A DNA stretch of 15,411 bases, from the NCBI GenBank assembly GCA_044355095.1, contig JBIKYT010000049.1, forward strand, positions 1-15,411, written 5' to 3'. The notes beneath the pieces are model-generated. The model did no database searches. It was not told the DNA's origin and saw only the letters and a list, made by a program, of their open reading frames with translations. Origin of the DNA: Casp-actino8 sp044355095 (GTDB lineage Bacteria > Actinomycetota > Acidimicrobiia > Acidimicrobiales > Ilumatobacteraceae). Of this stretch, positions 1 to 6,529 are shown one piece after another (position 1 is the first letter of the stretch; each line of letters opens with the position of its first letter). The translations under genes and the position numbers were made by a program.

Positions 1-67
1 CGTCGGGACATAGCAAGCTAAGCCCTCTCGAATGTCTGCCCGCACTGTGCGTTCAGTCTTCTCTTCC

Positions 68-88
68 GTTTTCAAGGAGCCTTAGCTC
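68..88 (-). promoter_or_regulatory. boxB/boxA-like antitermination site
   Basis: On the minus strand the sequence GGCTCCTTGAAAAC (68-81) closely resembles the rRNA boxA element (TGCTCTTTGAAAAC type), where NusB and NusE (S10) assemble an antitermination complex. A small hairpin with stem GAGC/GCTC and loop TAAG (77-88) lies just upstream and partly overlaps it. This recalls the boxB-boxA order of rRNA leaders. The hairpin has only four base pairs, so the boxA resemblance carries most of the weight. Confidence 0.4.
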
Positions 89-179
89 AGGGGCACGCAC
101 ACTGGGCCGGGCAAGCCCTTAACCAGCATGTTGGTGCCATGTCCCATCGGCCGTAAACGGCTTTCAGGGGCGAGTTGCA

Positions 180-208
180 AATCTAGCGGGGCCAAAAGGC
201 ACCTCCAA
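180..208 (-). promoter_or_regulatory. Candidate promoter of the leftward rRNA-type transcript
   Basis: On the minus strand TTGGAG (203-208) is followed after exactly 17 nt by TAGATT (180-185), a reasonable sigma70-type -35/-10 pair. Just upstream lies an AT-rich block at 219-241, a natural position for an UP element. The next gene-like signal downstream is a boxA-like motif, so the promoter probably drives a stable-RNA transcript. The hexamers match consensus only partly (3/6 and 4/6). Confidence 0.4.
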
Positions 209-219
209 CCTGCACGTCA

Positions 220-241
220 GATTTATTTCCGATTTATTTTC
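220..241. repeat. AT-rich tandem repeat, possible UP element
   Basis: Two adjacent near-identical 11-mers, GATTTATTTCC (220-230) and GATTTATTTTC (231-241), stand out as AT-rich in a GC-balanced neighbourhood. They lie about 11 nt upstream of the candidate -35 element on the minus strand, where UP elements of rRNA promoters bind the RNA polymerase alpha subunits. The functional role is inferred from position only. Confidence 0.4.
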
Positions 242-257
242 GGTCTGTGCGGACTTT

Positions 258-1541
258 TCAGTTCGTGACCGTCAAAAGATGGAAATTCGTCTTTCCTTTA
301 CGCAGGAGCATATAGCGACCATGCAATAAATCCACCTCTAGCAGGGACTTTGTTTCTTCGAGGGTTTGGCCGTTTGCTTTAAATCCTTTTTGCGTCAATG
401 TTCGGCGAGCTTCGCCGTTTGAGGCGGCGAGTCCAGATTGCACCAAGACCGCAATCTGGTCGCCAAGTTGTTCACGAGTCATCTCTGACGAGGGGACTTC
501 ACGTGCCACAACTGCGAGTGCTTCTGCCGAGGCAGTCGTTGGGTCTCCCCCGAACAAAACCTGGGCAGCTTCAGCGGCGGCCTGTTCAGCGGCTGCACCA
601 TGAACAAGCGTCGTCACATCTGTCGCAAGCGCGCGTTGAGCCAAACGCTTCTCGGGAGTCGCTCGATGCTCGTCCATTAACGACGCGATGTCGTCAACGC
701 TACGCAACGTGAGCTGCAACAAAAATCGCTCAACATCTTCGTCAGGTAACTGCACCCAATATTGACGGAACTCATAGGGACTGGTCTTGTCGGGATCAAG
801 CCACAATGCACCGTGCACCGACTTGCCCATCTTTTGTCCATCACTGCGCGTGAGCAATGGCCATGTGAGTCCGTAACCGGACTTCGTGAGTCGACGACGA
901 ATGAGATCAGTGCCCGCAGTGATGTTGCCCCACTGATCAGAACCACCCATTTGCATTTCAACATTTTCAAACTCGCATAAATGCCTGAAATCATTGGCTT
1001 GTAGAAGCATGTAGCTGAATTCAGTAAATGAGATTCCGTTTTCACTCTCCATGCGCGCCCGCACAGATTCTTTCGCAACCATCTGATTGACCGTGAAGTG
1101 TTTACCGACATCGCGCAAGAACTCAAGTGTTCCCATTGGTTCGGTCCATGTTGCATTGTCAACCATGCGCGCCGCGACAGGTCCATCAAAATCAAGAATC
1201 TTTTCAAGCTGCTTCTTCACACAAGCAACATTGTGATTCAGCGTCGGGCGATCGAGGAGATTGCGTTCTTCGCTACGGCCACCGGGGTCGCCCACCATTC
1301 CGGTCGCTCCGCCCGCAAGCACGACCGGACGATGTCCGGCTAACTGGAAACGACGCAGCATCACTTGACCAAGAAGGTTGCCTACATGCAATGAATCGGC
1401 GGTGGGATCAAAACCGACGTACACACCAATGGGACCTTGATCAAGCCGCTCAATGAGCGCGGCACGATCAGTTGAGTCGTGAATGAGGCCTCGGGCGTCG
1501 AGGTCATGGAGAAGTTGTGCACCGGTAAGAGAAAGAGACAT
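258..1541 (-). CDS. tyrS: Tyrosyl-tRNA synthetase
   Basis: This class I aminoacyl-tRNA synthetase charges tRNA-Tyr with tyrosine in the cytoplasm, using ATP. The 427-residue length is normal for bacterial TyrRS. The HIGH motif appears as HVGN (residues 52-55), preceded by the typical YVGFDPTADSLH segment. The tyrosine-pocket region contains QMGGSDQWGNI (197-207). The KMSKS loop appears as KMGKS (237-241). The C-terminal part (about 355-427) is an S4-like RNA-binding domain. The ATG at 1541 follows a weak AGCGGG ribosome-binding sequence. No T-box leader is seen, and the divergent DUF2332 gene starts only 32 bp away, so the promoter must lie inside or next to that gene. No clear terminator follows the stop before the presumed rRNA leader. 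Confidence 0.97.
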   Translation of the reverse strand: MSLSLTGAQLLHDLDARGLIHDSTDRAALIERLDQGPIGVYVGFDPTADSLHVGNLLGQVMLRRFQLAGHRPVVLAGGATGMVGDPGGRSEERNLLDRPTLNHNVACVKKQLEKILDFDGPVAARMVDNATWTEPMGTLEFLRDVGKHFTVNQMVAKESVRARMESENGISFTEFSYMLLQANDFRHLCEFENVEMQMGGSDQWGNITAGTDLIRRRLTKSGYGLTWPLLTRSDGQKMGKSVHGALWLDPDKTSPYEFRQYWVQLPDEDVERFLLQLTLRSVDDIASLMDEHRATPEKRLAQRALATDVTTLVHGAAAEQAAAEAAQVLFGGDPTTASAEALAVVAREVPSSEMTREQLGDQIAVLVQSGLAASNGEARRTLTQKGFKANGQTLEETKSLLEVDLLHGRYMLLRKGKTNFHLLTVTN

Positions 1542-1573
1542 ACCCGCTTATTCTCTCAGTTTCAGATGCCAAG

Positions 1574-2641
1574 TTGCTGATCAATTACGGTGACCTTGTG
1601 CAGGAACTTGGCAAACGATTTAGCGACTTCGCCGAATCCTTTGAAAAAGGGGCTCCCCTGTATAGCCAATTCGCCCATCGCGTTGCGCGTGAACCTGCCG
1701 TATTGGACTTGATGTCAGTTGCACCCGCAACCCAACGGATACCAGTTTTACTCTTTGCAAGCGCACATCACCTTCTGCTGAATCAGTGCGACCATGAATT
1801 GGCACGCCACTACCCCAATATCGCTCCAGGGAATGCTCACGGAGATGCGGCCGACCTATTCGTTGAGTTTGTCCTTGACCGTGCTGACGCAATGAAAAAA
1901 CTCCTCGCTACTAGATCAACGCAAACCAACGAAATTGGTCGATGCAGTTGGTTTCTCTTCCCATTTGCGATGTTGGACGCCGAAGTTGGTGCACTCGCAC
2001 AAGTCGATGTGGGAAGCAGTGCCGGATTGAACCAACTGTTTCCGCGACTCACGTTTGATCTCACTCCTGGTGGCTTCATTGGAGAGTCGAATGACCTCAC
2101 TATTGCCTGCGATATCACAGGCGCACCACCTGTTATTCAACAAATGCCGCGGGTCGTATGGTCAATAGGACTTGATGCCAAGCCGATTGATGTTCATGAC
2201 GACAACGAGGTTCGCTGGCTTGAAGCTTGTGTATGGCCTGATCAGGTTGAGCGCTTCCATCGTCTGCAAAAAGCAATTTTACTTGCTCGTCAACACAACA
2301 TTGTGGTTGAACATGGAGATGCAGTTGATGCTGTCGCTCAGGCAATCGAGCGCGCTGCGCAACATGGACATCCGGTCGTGACGACAAGTTGGGTATTGAA
2401 TTATCTTTCGCCCGAACGACGTATCGCCTTTGTGGATGAACTGAATCAAGTTGGCAGCGACCGCGACCTCAGCTGGATCATCGCCGAAAGTCCGTACGAA
2501 ACTCCGGAGCTTCCTGGTCATAGTGGTTCTGATGAACTCATCACCGTGATCACATTGGTGAAGTGGCGCAAAGGCCAACGCTCTGTTCAACGATTAGCGA
2601 CGACTCATCCTCATGGACAATGGATCCATTGGGGCAACTAG
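1574..2641 (+). CDS. DUF2332 family protein, possible methyltransferase-like fold
   Basis: I recognise this as DUF2332, a family common in actinobacteria and alphaproteobacteria with no established function. Family hallmarks are visible: an N-terminal segment reading F(x)DFA...GAPLYSQFAHRVA (about residues 16-37), the TQTNEIGR motif (117-124), and a glycine-rich DVGSSAGLN loop (145-153). That loop resembles the SAM-binding motif I of Rossmann methyltransferases. A later TSWVLNYLSPERR segment is also typical. The first possible start is TTG at 1574; GTG at 1598 is an alternative that loses eight residues and better matches where relatives begin. The ATG at 1566 is out of frame and meets a stop at once. 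The gene stands alone, divergent from tyrS and convergent with the thioesterase. The methyltransferase idea is inference from the loop only. Confidence 0.85.
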   Translation: MLINYGDLVQELGKRFSDFAESFEKGAPLYSQFAHRVAREPAVLDLMSVAPATQRIPVLLFASAHHLLLNQCDHELARHYPNIAPGNAHGDAADLFVEFVLDRADAMKKLLATRSTQTNEIGRCSWFLFPFAMLDAEVGALAQVDVGSSAGLNQLFPRLTFDLTPGGFIGESNDLTIACDITGAPPVIQQMPRVVWSIGLDAKPIDVHDDNEVRWLEACVWPDQVERFHRLQKAILLARQHNIVVEHGDAVDAVAQAIERAAQHGHPVVTTSWVLNYLSPERRIAFVDELNQVGSDRDLSWIIAESPYETPELPGHSGSDELITVITLVKWRKGQRSVQRLATTHPHGQWIHWGN

Positions 2642-2651
2642 TTACTTGCCC
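2632..2651. terminator. Weak inverted repeat at the DUF2332/thioesterase convergent junction
   Basis: GGGCAA (2632-2637) and TTGCCC (2646-2651) form a 6-bp stem with an 8-nt loop that contains the DUF2332 stop codon. It lies between two convergent genes only 15 bp apart and could act as a weak bidirectional terminator. There is no clean T-run after either arm, so the call is tentative. Confidence 0.3.
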
Positions 2652-2668
2652 ACTCGTTATTTGCCCAC
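2641..2668. repeat. 15-bp-period tandem duplication spanning the thioesterase stop codon
   Basis: GTTACTTGCCCAC (2641-2653) and GTTATTTGCCCAC (2656-2668) are direct repeats matching at 12 of 13 positions, offset by 15 bp. Read on the minus strand each unit encodes Val-Gly-Lys followed by a TAA stop in the same frame. The first TAA (2657-2659) ends the thioesterase and the second copy repeats it downstream. This looks like a small local duplication. Confidence 0.55.
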
Positions 2669-3085
2669 AAGTTTTCTACTTAGTGCTTCTTTAACGATGT
2701 CGGGGATTGGTGACGGTCGTTGTGACTTGGGGTCAACACTCACATAGGTAATCACCGCATCAAATCGTGAATCGCCGTCAACTTGTCCTTTGATCGCGAC
2801 ATCAAAGCTGCTATTCCCCCAACGCGAAACTGCACAATGCATATCGAGGGTGTCGCCAAACTTCACTGGTGAATGCCACGTGAGCTGCGTGGTCTTGAGC
2901 ATGAAATCAAAACCGATTGCGTGCAGATCAGTTGAAGACCCGGCCTTCGCTAGTTCGTCGGCAAGAGCGTGACGAGTCCAGGTGTCAACGGCATCATCGA
3001 CGTACACAAAGTAATTGGCGTTGAATACCACGCGTTGCATATCGCATTCGCCGTAACGAACTCGGAGTGTGTGAACATACGACAT
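2657..3085 (-). CDS. Acyl-CoA thioesterase, 4HBT (YbgC/FadM-like) family
   Basis: A small hot-dog-fold hydrolase predicted to cleave acyl-CoA thioesters in the cytoplasm. From the ATG at 3085 it is 142 residues, near the usual 130-145. The signature is in RVRYGECDMQRVVFNANY (residues 8-25); Asp15 corresponds to the catalytic Asp of YbgC-type thioesterases, and the segment leads into the long hot-dog helix (DDAVDTWTRHAL). The reading frame extends to 3118, but that start would overlap marC by 29 nt. The ATG at 3085 lies 4 nt after the marC stop and has an AAGGGA ribosome-binding site upstream inside the marC 3' end, so I prefer it. It is the last cistron of the arg operon. Acyl-chain specificity cannot be read from sequence. 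Confidence 0.85.
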   Translation of the reverse strand: MSYVHTLRVRYGECDMQRVVFNANYFVYVDDAVDTWTRHALADELAKAGSSTDLHAIGFDFMLKTTQLTWHSPVKFGDTLDMHCAVSRWGNSSFDVAIKGQVDGDSRFDAVITYVSVDPKSQRPSPIPDIVKEALSRKLVGK

Positions 3086-3089
3086 TGTG

Positions 3090-3719
3090 TTACATCCCTT
3101 GTGAGCCAACTCGGACAAACTCGGTCACCGAATCGGCGATCATTTGAACGGCGACCGCAGCAAGAATCATGCCCGCAACACGAGCCAGCAACAACACTCC
3201 AGTTGGACGCACAATCTTTTGTACGAGACCACTGAAGCGCAGTGCGATCATCGAAATGAATAGAGCAACCGCAATAGCCAAGAGCACAGTGGCTGATTCA
3301 TCAAATCCTTCTGCTTGACCGATGAAAACGATCGTGGCCACGATGGCTCCAGGACCCGCCAACAACGGCGTACCTAGCGGAACCATCGCAATGGATGTGC
3401 GCTGCTCGGGAGTTGCTTCGATGTACCCATCATCGCCACCCTTGCCATACAACAACTGCAAAGCAACGAGAAGAAGTAGCAAGCCACCTGCGCCCTGCAA
3501 CGCCGGCACCGACACATGCAAGTAGTCAAGGATGGTTTGCCCGCCGAAAGCGAACAACACGATCACCAAGAAGGCGGTACCGATAGCCAGATAGGCCGCA
3601 CGGTGACGCTCTTTTTCTTTCAATTGACGAGTGACTGCCAAGAAGATTGGCACGTTTCCAGGTGGGTCAAGAATGACCAACATCGTGATGAGAACTTCGC
3701 CGAAAAGTCGAAGAGTCAT
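3090..3719 (-). CDS. marC: MarC family integral membrane protein
   Basis: A 209-residue polytopic inner-membrane protein of the MarC/UPF0056 family, whose transport substrate is not established; the name came from a multiple-antibiotic-resistance locus without a proven role. The family hallmark DPPGNVPIFLAV (residues 18-29) is present, and hydrophobic blocks suggest about six transmembrane helices near 5-30, 42-62, 68-92, 107-135, 140-165 and 178-205. A hydrophilic loop with GGDDGYIEATPEQR lies in the middle, followed by the conserved-type VPLGTPLLAGPGAI segment. Its ATG overlaps the argH stop by one base (TAATG), implying translational coupling. The arg-operon position is probably architectural rather than functional; an export role for an amino acid is conceivable but not shown. 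Confidence 0.9.
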   Translation of the reverse strand: MTLRLFGEVLITMLVILDPPGNVPIFLAVTRQLKEKERHRAAYLAIGTAFLVIVLFAFGGQTILDYLHVSVPALQGAGGLLLLLVALQLLYGKGGDDGYIEATPEQRTSIAMVPLGTPLLAGPGAIVATIVFIGQAEGFDESATVLLAIAVALFISMIALRFSGLVQKIVRPTGVLLLARVAGMILAAVAVQMIADSVTEFVRVGSQGM

Positions 3720-5119
3720 TACTTCTTCCAGTTTGCGACAGCAGTCGCAAATTTCTTGATTTGTTCAGCGACTGGTTTCGGACCAGCCCCACCTGGAGTG
3801 GTGCGCATCGTGACGCCAACGCCTGGCGCAATAAGGCCTGCTGCTTCTACGCCGAGTGTTGGTTCGGCAGTCACGAGGTCTACTAACGAACCTTCGCCCG
3901 CCAAGGTGCGACGAACTAGAGCCCCAACAATTGCATGAGCATCTCGGAATGGCGTTCCAGCTCGCACCAAAAACTCAGCAAGGTCGGTCGCGGCCATCGT
4001 TGGAGCATCAGCCGCTGACTTCATACGTTCAGGAACGAATCGAGCAGTGGCGATCATGCCGTTAAGAGCAGCCAATGCCAATGACACTTGATCCATTGCA
4101 TCAAAGAGAGGCTCTTTGTCTTCTTGTAGATCACGGTTATACGCGAGTGGCAAACCTTTGAGTGTTGTCAAGAGTCCGACGAGGTCGCCAATCACACGGC
4201 CTGCCTTGCCACGAGCAAGTTCGGCAATGTCGGCATTCTTCTTCTGGGGCAACATTGACGAGCCAGTTGCGTAGGCGTCATCCAGAACCGCAAAACCGAA
4301 TTCGTCGCTGGTCCACAGCACCCACTCCTCGCCGATACGTGACAAGTGAATTGCAACCATGGAAAGGCCAAAAAGGATTTCAGCGACAAAGTCACGATCG
4401 CTTACCGCATCTAACGAGTTATCAAACGGACGAGCGAAACCAAGTTCGCGAGCCGTGAACGAAGGATCGAGAGGCAACGATGACCCAGCGAGTGCTCCTG
4501 CGCCGAGTGGTGATACATCAGCCCGCTTGAGCGCGTCGCGAAGTCGCTCAATATCGCGACCGAACGCCCAACCGTGTGCCAACAAATGATGTGCCAATAG
4601 AACCGGCTGTGCTCTTTGCACATGGGTATAACCAGGCAGATAGACAGCGTCGTCGCCTACACCAGCTTCGGTTGCCCGAGCCAGAAGAGTTTCTTGCATC
4701 GCGATGATCCGATCGATGACTTTCGGAACTTCGCGCTGACACCAGAGACGCAAGCCAGTGACCGATTGATCATTACGGCTGCGACCAGTGTGCAGTTTGG
4801 CTCCGGGTGCGCCACAAATTTCGGTGACTCGACGCTCAACCGCGGTGTGAATGTCTTCATCACTCGGCGCGTAAACGAAAGCGCCAGATGACATTTCGTT
4901 TTCAACAGTTTGCAATGCAGCAAGAACTGCATCACGTTCATCGTTGGTCAAAATACTGACATGTGCGAGACCTTTCACATGTGCTCGTGAACAGTTGATG
5001 TCGTCGAGCCATAGACGTTGATCAAATGGCAAGCTTGCGGTGTAGGCCATGAGTTCATCTGCCGGCCCACCAGCGAATCGGCCATGCCACAATGTTTTTG
5101 AATCGTGCTGCTCGGTCAT
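3719..5119 (-). CDS. argH: Argininosuccinate lyase
   Basis: It cleaves argininosuccinate to arginine and fumarate, the last step of arginine synthesis, as a cytoplasmic homotetramer. At 466 residues it has normal length. Fumarase/aspartase superfamily signatures are all present: TGRSRNDQ (111-118), THVQRAQP (165-172) and the signature loop GSSMLPQKKNAD (286-297), where Ser287 matches the catalytic serine. The ATG overlaps the argR stop (ATGA) and has a strong GAGGAAAG ribosome-binding site about 5 nt upstream. In other actinobacteria argG usually lies between argR and argH; here the two are directly coupled and argG is absent. Confidence 0.97.
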   Translation of the reverse strand: MTEQHDSKTLWHGRFAGGPADELMAYTASLPFDQRLWLDDINCSRAHVKGLAHVSILTNDERDAVLAALQTVENEMSSGAFVYAPSDEDIHTAVERRVTEICGAPGAKLHTGRSRNDQSVTGLRLWCQREVPKVIDRIIAMQETLLARATEAGVGDDAVYLPGYTHVQRAQPVLLAHHLLAHGWAFGRDIERLRDALKRADVSPLGAGALAGSSLPLDPSFTARELGFARPFDNSLDAVSDRDFVAEILFGLSMVAIHLSRIGEEWVLWTSDEFGFAVLDDAYATGSSMLPQKKNADIAELARGKAGRVIGDLVGLLTTLKGLPLAYNRDLQEDKEPLFDAMDQVSLALAALNGMIATARFVPERMKSAADAPTMAATDLAEFLVRAGTPFRDAHAIVGALVRRTLAGEGSLVDLVTAEPTLGVEAAGLIAPGVGVTMRTTPGGAGPKPVAEQIKKFATAVANWKK

Positions 5120-5610
5120 GAAACTTTCCTCACCTTGGAGTTTGTTGCGATACCCGCAAGTTCACGGAGTTTCTCAGCCATATTGGCTCCGCCGATTTCT
5201 TCCGAGGCAATGCAAAAAATTGTGTCGTCACCCGCGACCGTGCCAATGAGACCGTTCATGCCACTGCGATCAAGTGCTGAGGCAACGACATGAGCACACC
5301 CAGGAGGTGTGCGAACGACAACCATCGGACCGCTGTGCTGCACATCGGCCACCCACTCACCCATCACGCGACGTAACTGGTCTTCTGGAGCGAGACGAGC
5401 GGGAGCAAATTCGGGGATTGCATAGACAGTGTCGCCACCAGGAACTCGAACCTTTACTGCACCAAGGTCTTCAAGATCTCGTGACACCGTTGCTTGAGTT
5501 GCGCTAATACCGTTTCCGAGCAACAGTTCAACTAGTTGGGGTTGATTGGTTACTGCCTGCTGCGAAATAAGGTTGGCGATCATTTGTTGACGTTGTGCTT
5601 TGGTGCTCAT
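5116..5610 (-). CDS. argR: Arginine repressor ArgR
   Basis: A hexameric transcription factor that binds ARG boxes when arginine is abundant and represses arginine biosynthesis. The 164-residue protein has an N-terminal winged helix-turn-helix ending in ATQATVSRDLEDLGAVKV (37-54), with the Ser-Arg pair that contacts DNA. The C-terminal oligomerisation and arginine-binding domain carries GTVAGDDT (123-130), whose Asp pair binds arginine. Start and stop overlap argF and argH by 4 nt each. A GGGAG ribosome-binding site sits about 7 nt before the ATG. Encoded inside the operon it probably controls, it should be autoregulated through the ARG box upstream of argC. Confidence 0.96.
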   Translation of the reverse strand: MSTKAQRQQMIANLISQQAVTNQPQLVELLLGNGISATQATVSRDLEDLGAVKVRVPGGDTVYAIPEFAPARLAPEDQLRRVMGEWVADVQHSGPMVVVRTPPGCAHVVASALDRSGMNGLIGTVAGDDTIFCIASEEIGGANMAEKLRELAGIATNSKVRKVS

Positions 5611-6524
5611 TTAGTAACTCCCAACATGAAAGCAAGCACACCACGCGAGGCATGCAAACGATTATGACCTTGTTGAATCACTCTGCTTGTTGAACCATCA
5701 ATGACATCACTCGTCACTTCGTAGCCCCGATAGGCCGGAAGACAGTGCATGAAAATGCCCTGCGTATCGGCCTTTGACATCAAATCTGTGGTGACCGCGT
5801 ACGAGCCGAAGATCTGCAGGCGTTCGGCCTTTTCTGCCTCTTGGCCCATAGAAACCCATGTATCGGTGTGCACGGCATGAGCGCCAACGACTGCAAGTTG
5901 TGGATCGTTTGATTGATCAATTGAGCCACTACCCAAAGCAGCGATACGAGCTAACTCTTGGTCGGGAGCGTTGTAGCCAGTTGGGCAGGCCAATCGATAG
6001 TGAGCACCAAGCATCACGCACACTTCTCCAAGCGAACGCGCCACATTGTTGTAATCCCCCACGTAGGCAACTGTCTTGCCATCTAACGACCCAAATTCTT
6101 GAACCATTGTGAGCGCGTCGGCCAGACCCTGAAGTGGATGAGATTCGTCACTCAACATGTTGACAACCGGCACTGAGCTTGTCGCCGCTAAACGCGCCAC
6201 AACATCGTGTTTGAAAACACGGGCTGCGATGAGACCGTGGTATCCCGACATGATGCGCGCGATGTCTTCGACTGGTTCGCGAGTATCAAAACCGACTTCT
6301 TCACCACGCGTATATACGGGGTGACCACCAAGTTGAACGACGGCTATCTCCATACTGTGTCGCGTTCGATTGGATGGCTTTTCAAAGATTAGCGCTGCAC
6401 CCTGTGGCGTTCCATCGGAAAGCGCGAGAGGTCGGCCAAGGCTTGCTGGGTCACGTTGTGAAAGTTCTAGAACAAGTTTGATCTCGTCGACAGCGAGGTC
6501 GGTGATGTTGAGTAAATGTCGCAT
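5607..6524 (-). CDS. argF: Ornithine carbamoyltransferase
   Basis: It transfers the carbamoyl group from carbamoyl phosphate to ornithine, giving citrulline. The length of 305 residues is typical. The carbamoyl-phosphate loop is SNRTR (51-55), where most OTCs have STRTR; the phosphate-contacting Ser, Arg, Thr and Arg are kept. The second site is HPLQ (129-132) instead of HPCQ, with His and Gln kept. The ornithine-side motifs DTWVSMGQE (221-229) and HCLPAYRGYEV (260-270) are canonical, separating it from aspartate carbamoyltransferase. The EKPSNRTRHSMEIAVVQLGGHP style recalls acidimicrobial OTCs (from memory). It starts 5 nt after the argD stop with a weak ribosome-binding site and overlaps argR at ATGA. 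Confidence 0.95.
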   Translation of the reverse strand: MRHLLNITDLAVDEIKLVLELSQRDPASLGRPLALSDGTPQGAALIFEKPSNRTRHSMEIAVVQLGGHPVYTRGEEVGFDTREPVEDIARIMSGYHGLIAARVFKHDVVARLAATSSVPVVNMLSDESHPLQGLADALTMVQEFGSLDGKTVAYVGDYNNVARSLGEVCVMLGAHYRLACPTGYNAPDQELARIAALGSGSIDQSNDPQLAVVGAHAVHTDTWVSMGQEAEKAERLQIFGSYAVTTDLMSKADTQGIFMHCLPAYRGYEVTSDVIDGSTSRVIQQGHNRLHASRGVLAFMLGVTK

Positions 6525-6529
6525 AATTC

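Larger units (their letters stand above)
1..257 (-). promoter_or_regulatory. Probable rRNA operon leader (non-coding), transcribed leftward
   Basis: No ORF is supported in this stretch downstream of tyrS. On the minus strand it reads as an AT-rich block, a promoter-like pair of hexamers, several small GC-rich hairpins and then a boxA-like antitermination motif. That order matches the leader of a bacterial rRNA operon. The 16S gene itself is not in the window: its conserved 5' sequence (AGAGTTTGAT) is absent, so it would lie beyond position 1. Some actinobacteria have an rRNA operon downstream of tyrS, which fits but is recalled rather than checked. An unrelated non-coding RNA or an ordinary intergenic region remains possible. 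Confidence 0.45.

Noticed and set aside
76..150. tRNA-like stretch on the plus strand (AGCCTTAGCTCAGG resembling a D-arm)
   Set aside because: No matching D-stem, no GGTTCGAATCC-type T-loop and no closing acceptor stem could be found.
398..1456. Plus-strand ORFs and other-frame minus ORFs of 70-176 residues inside tyrS
   Set aside because: They overlap a clear tyrS gene, show no recognisable domains and have the Arg/Ser/His-rich look of antisense or shifted translation.
3086..3118. Longer thioesterase start giving 11 extra residues
   Set aside because: It would overlap marC by 29 nt, lacks family support, and the ATG at 3085 has a good ribosome-binding site.
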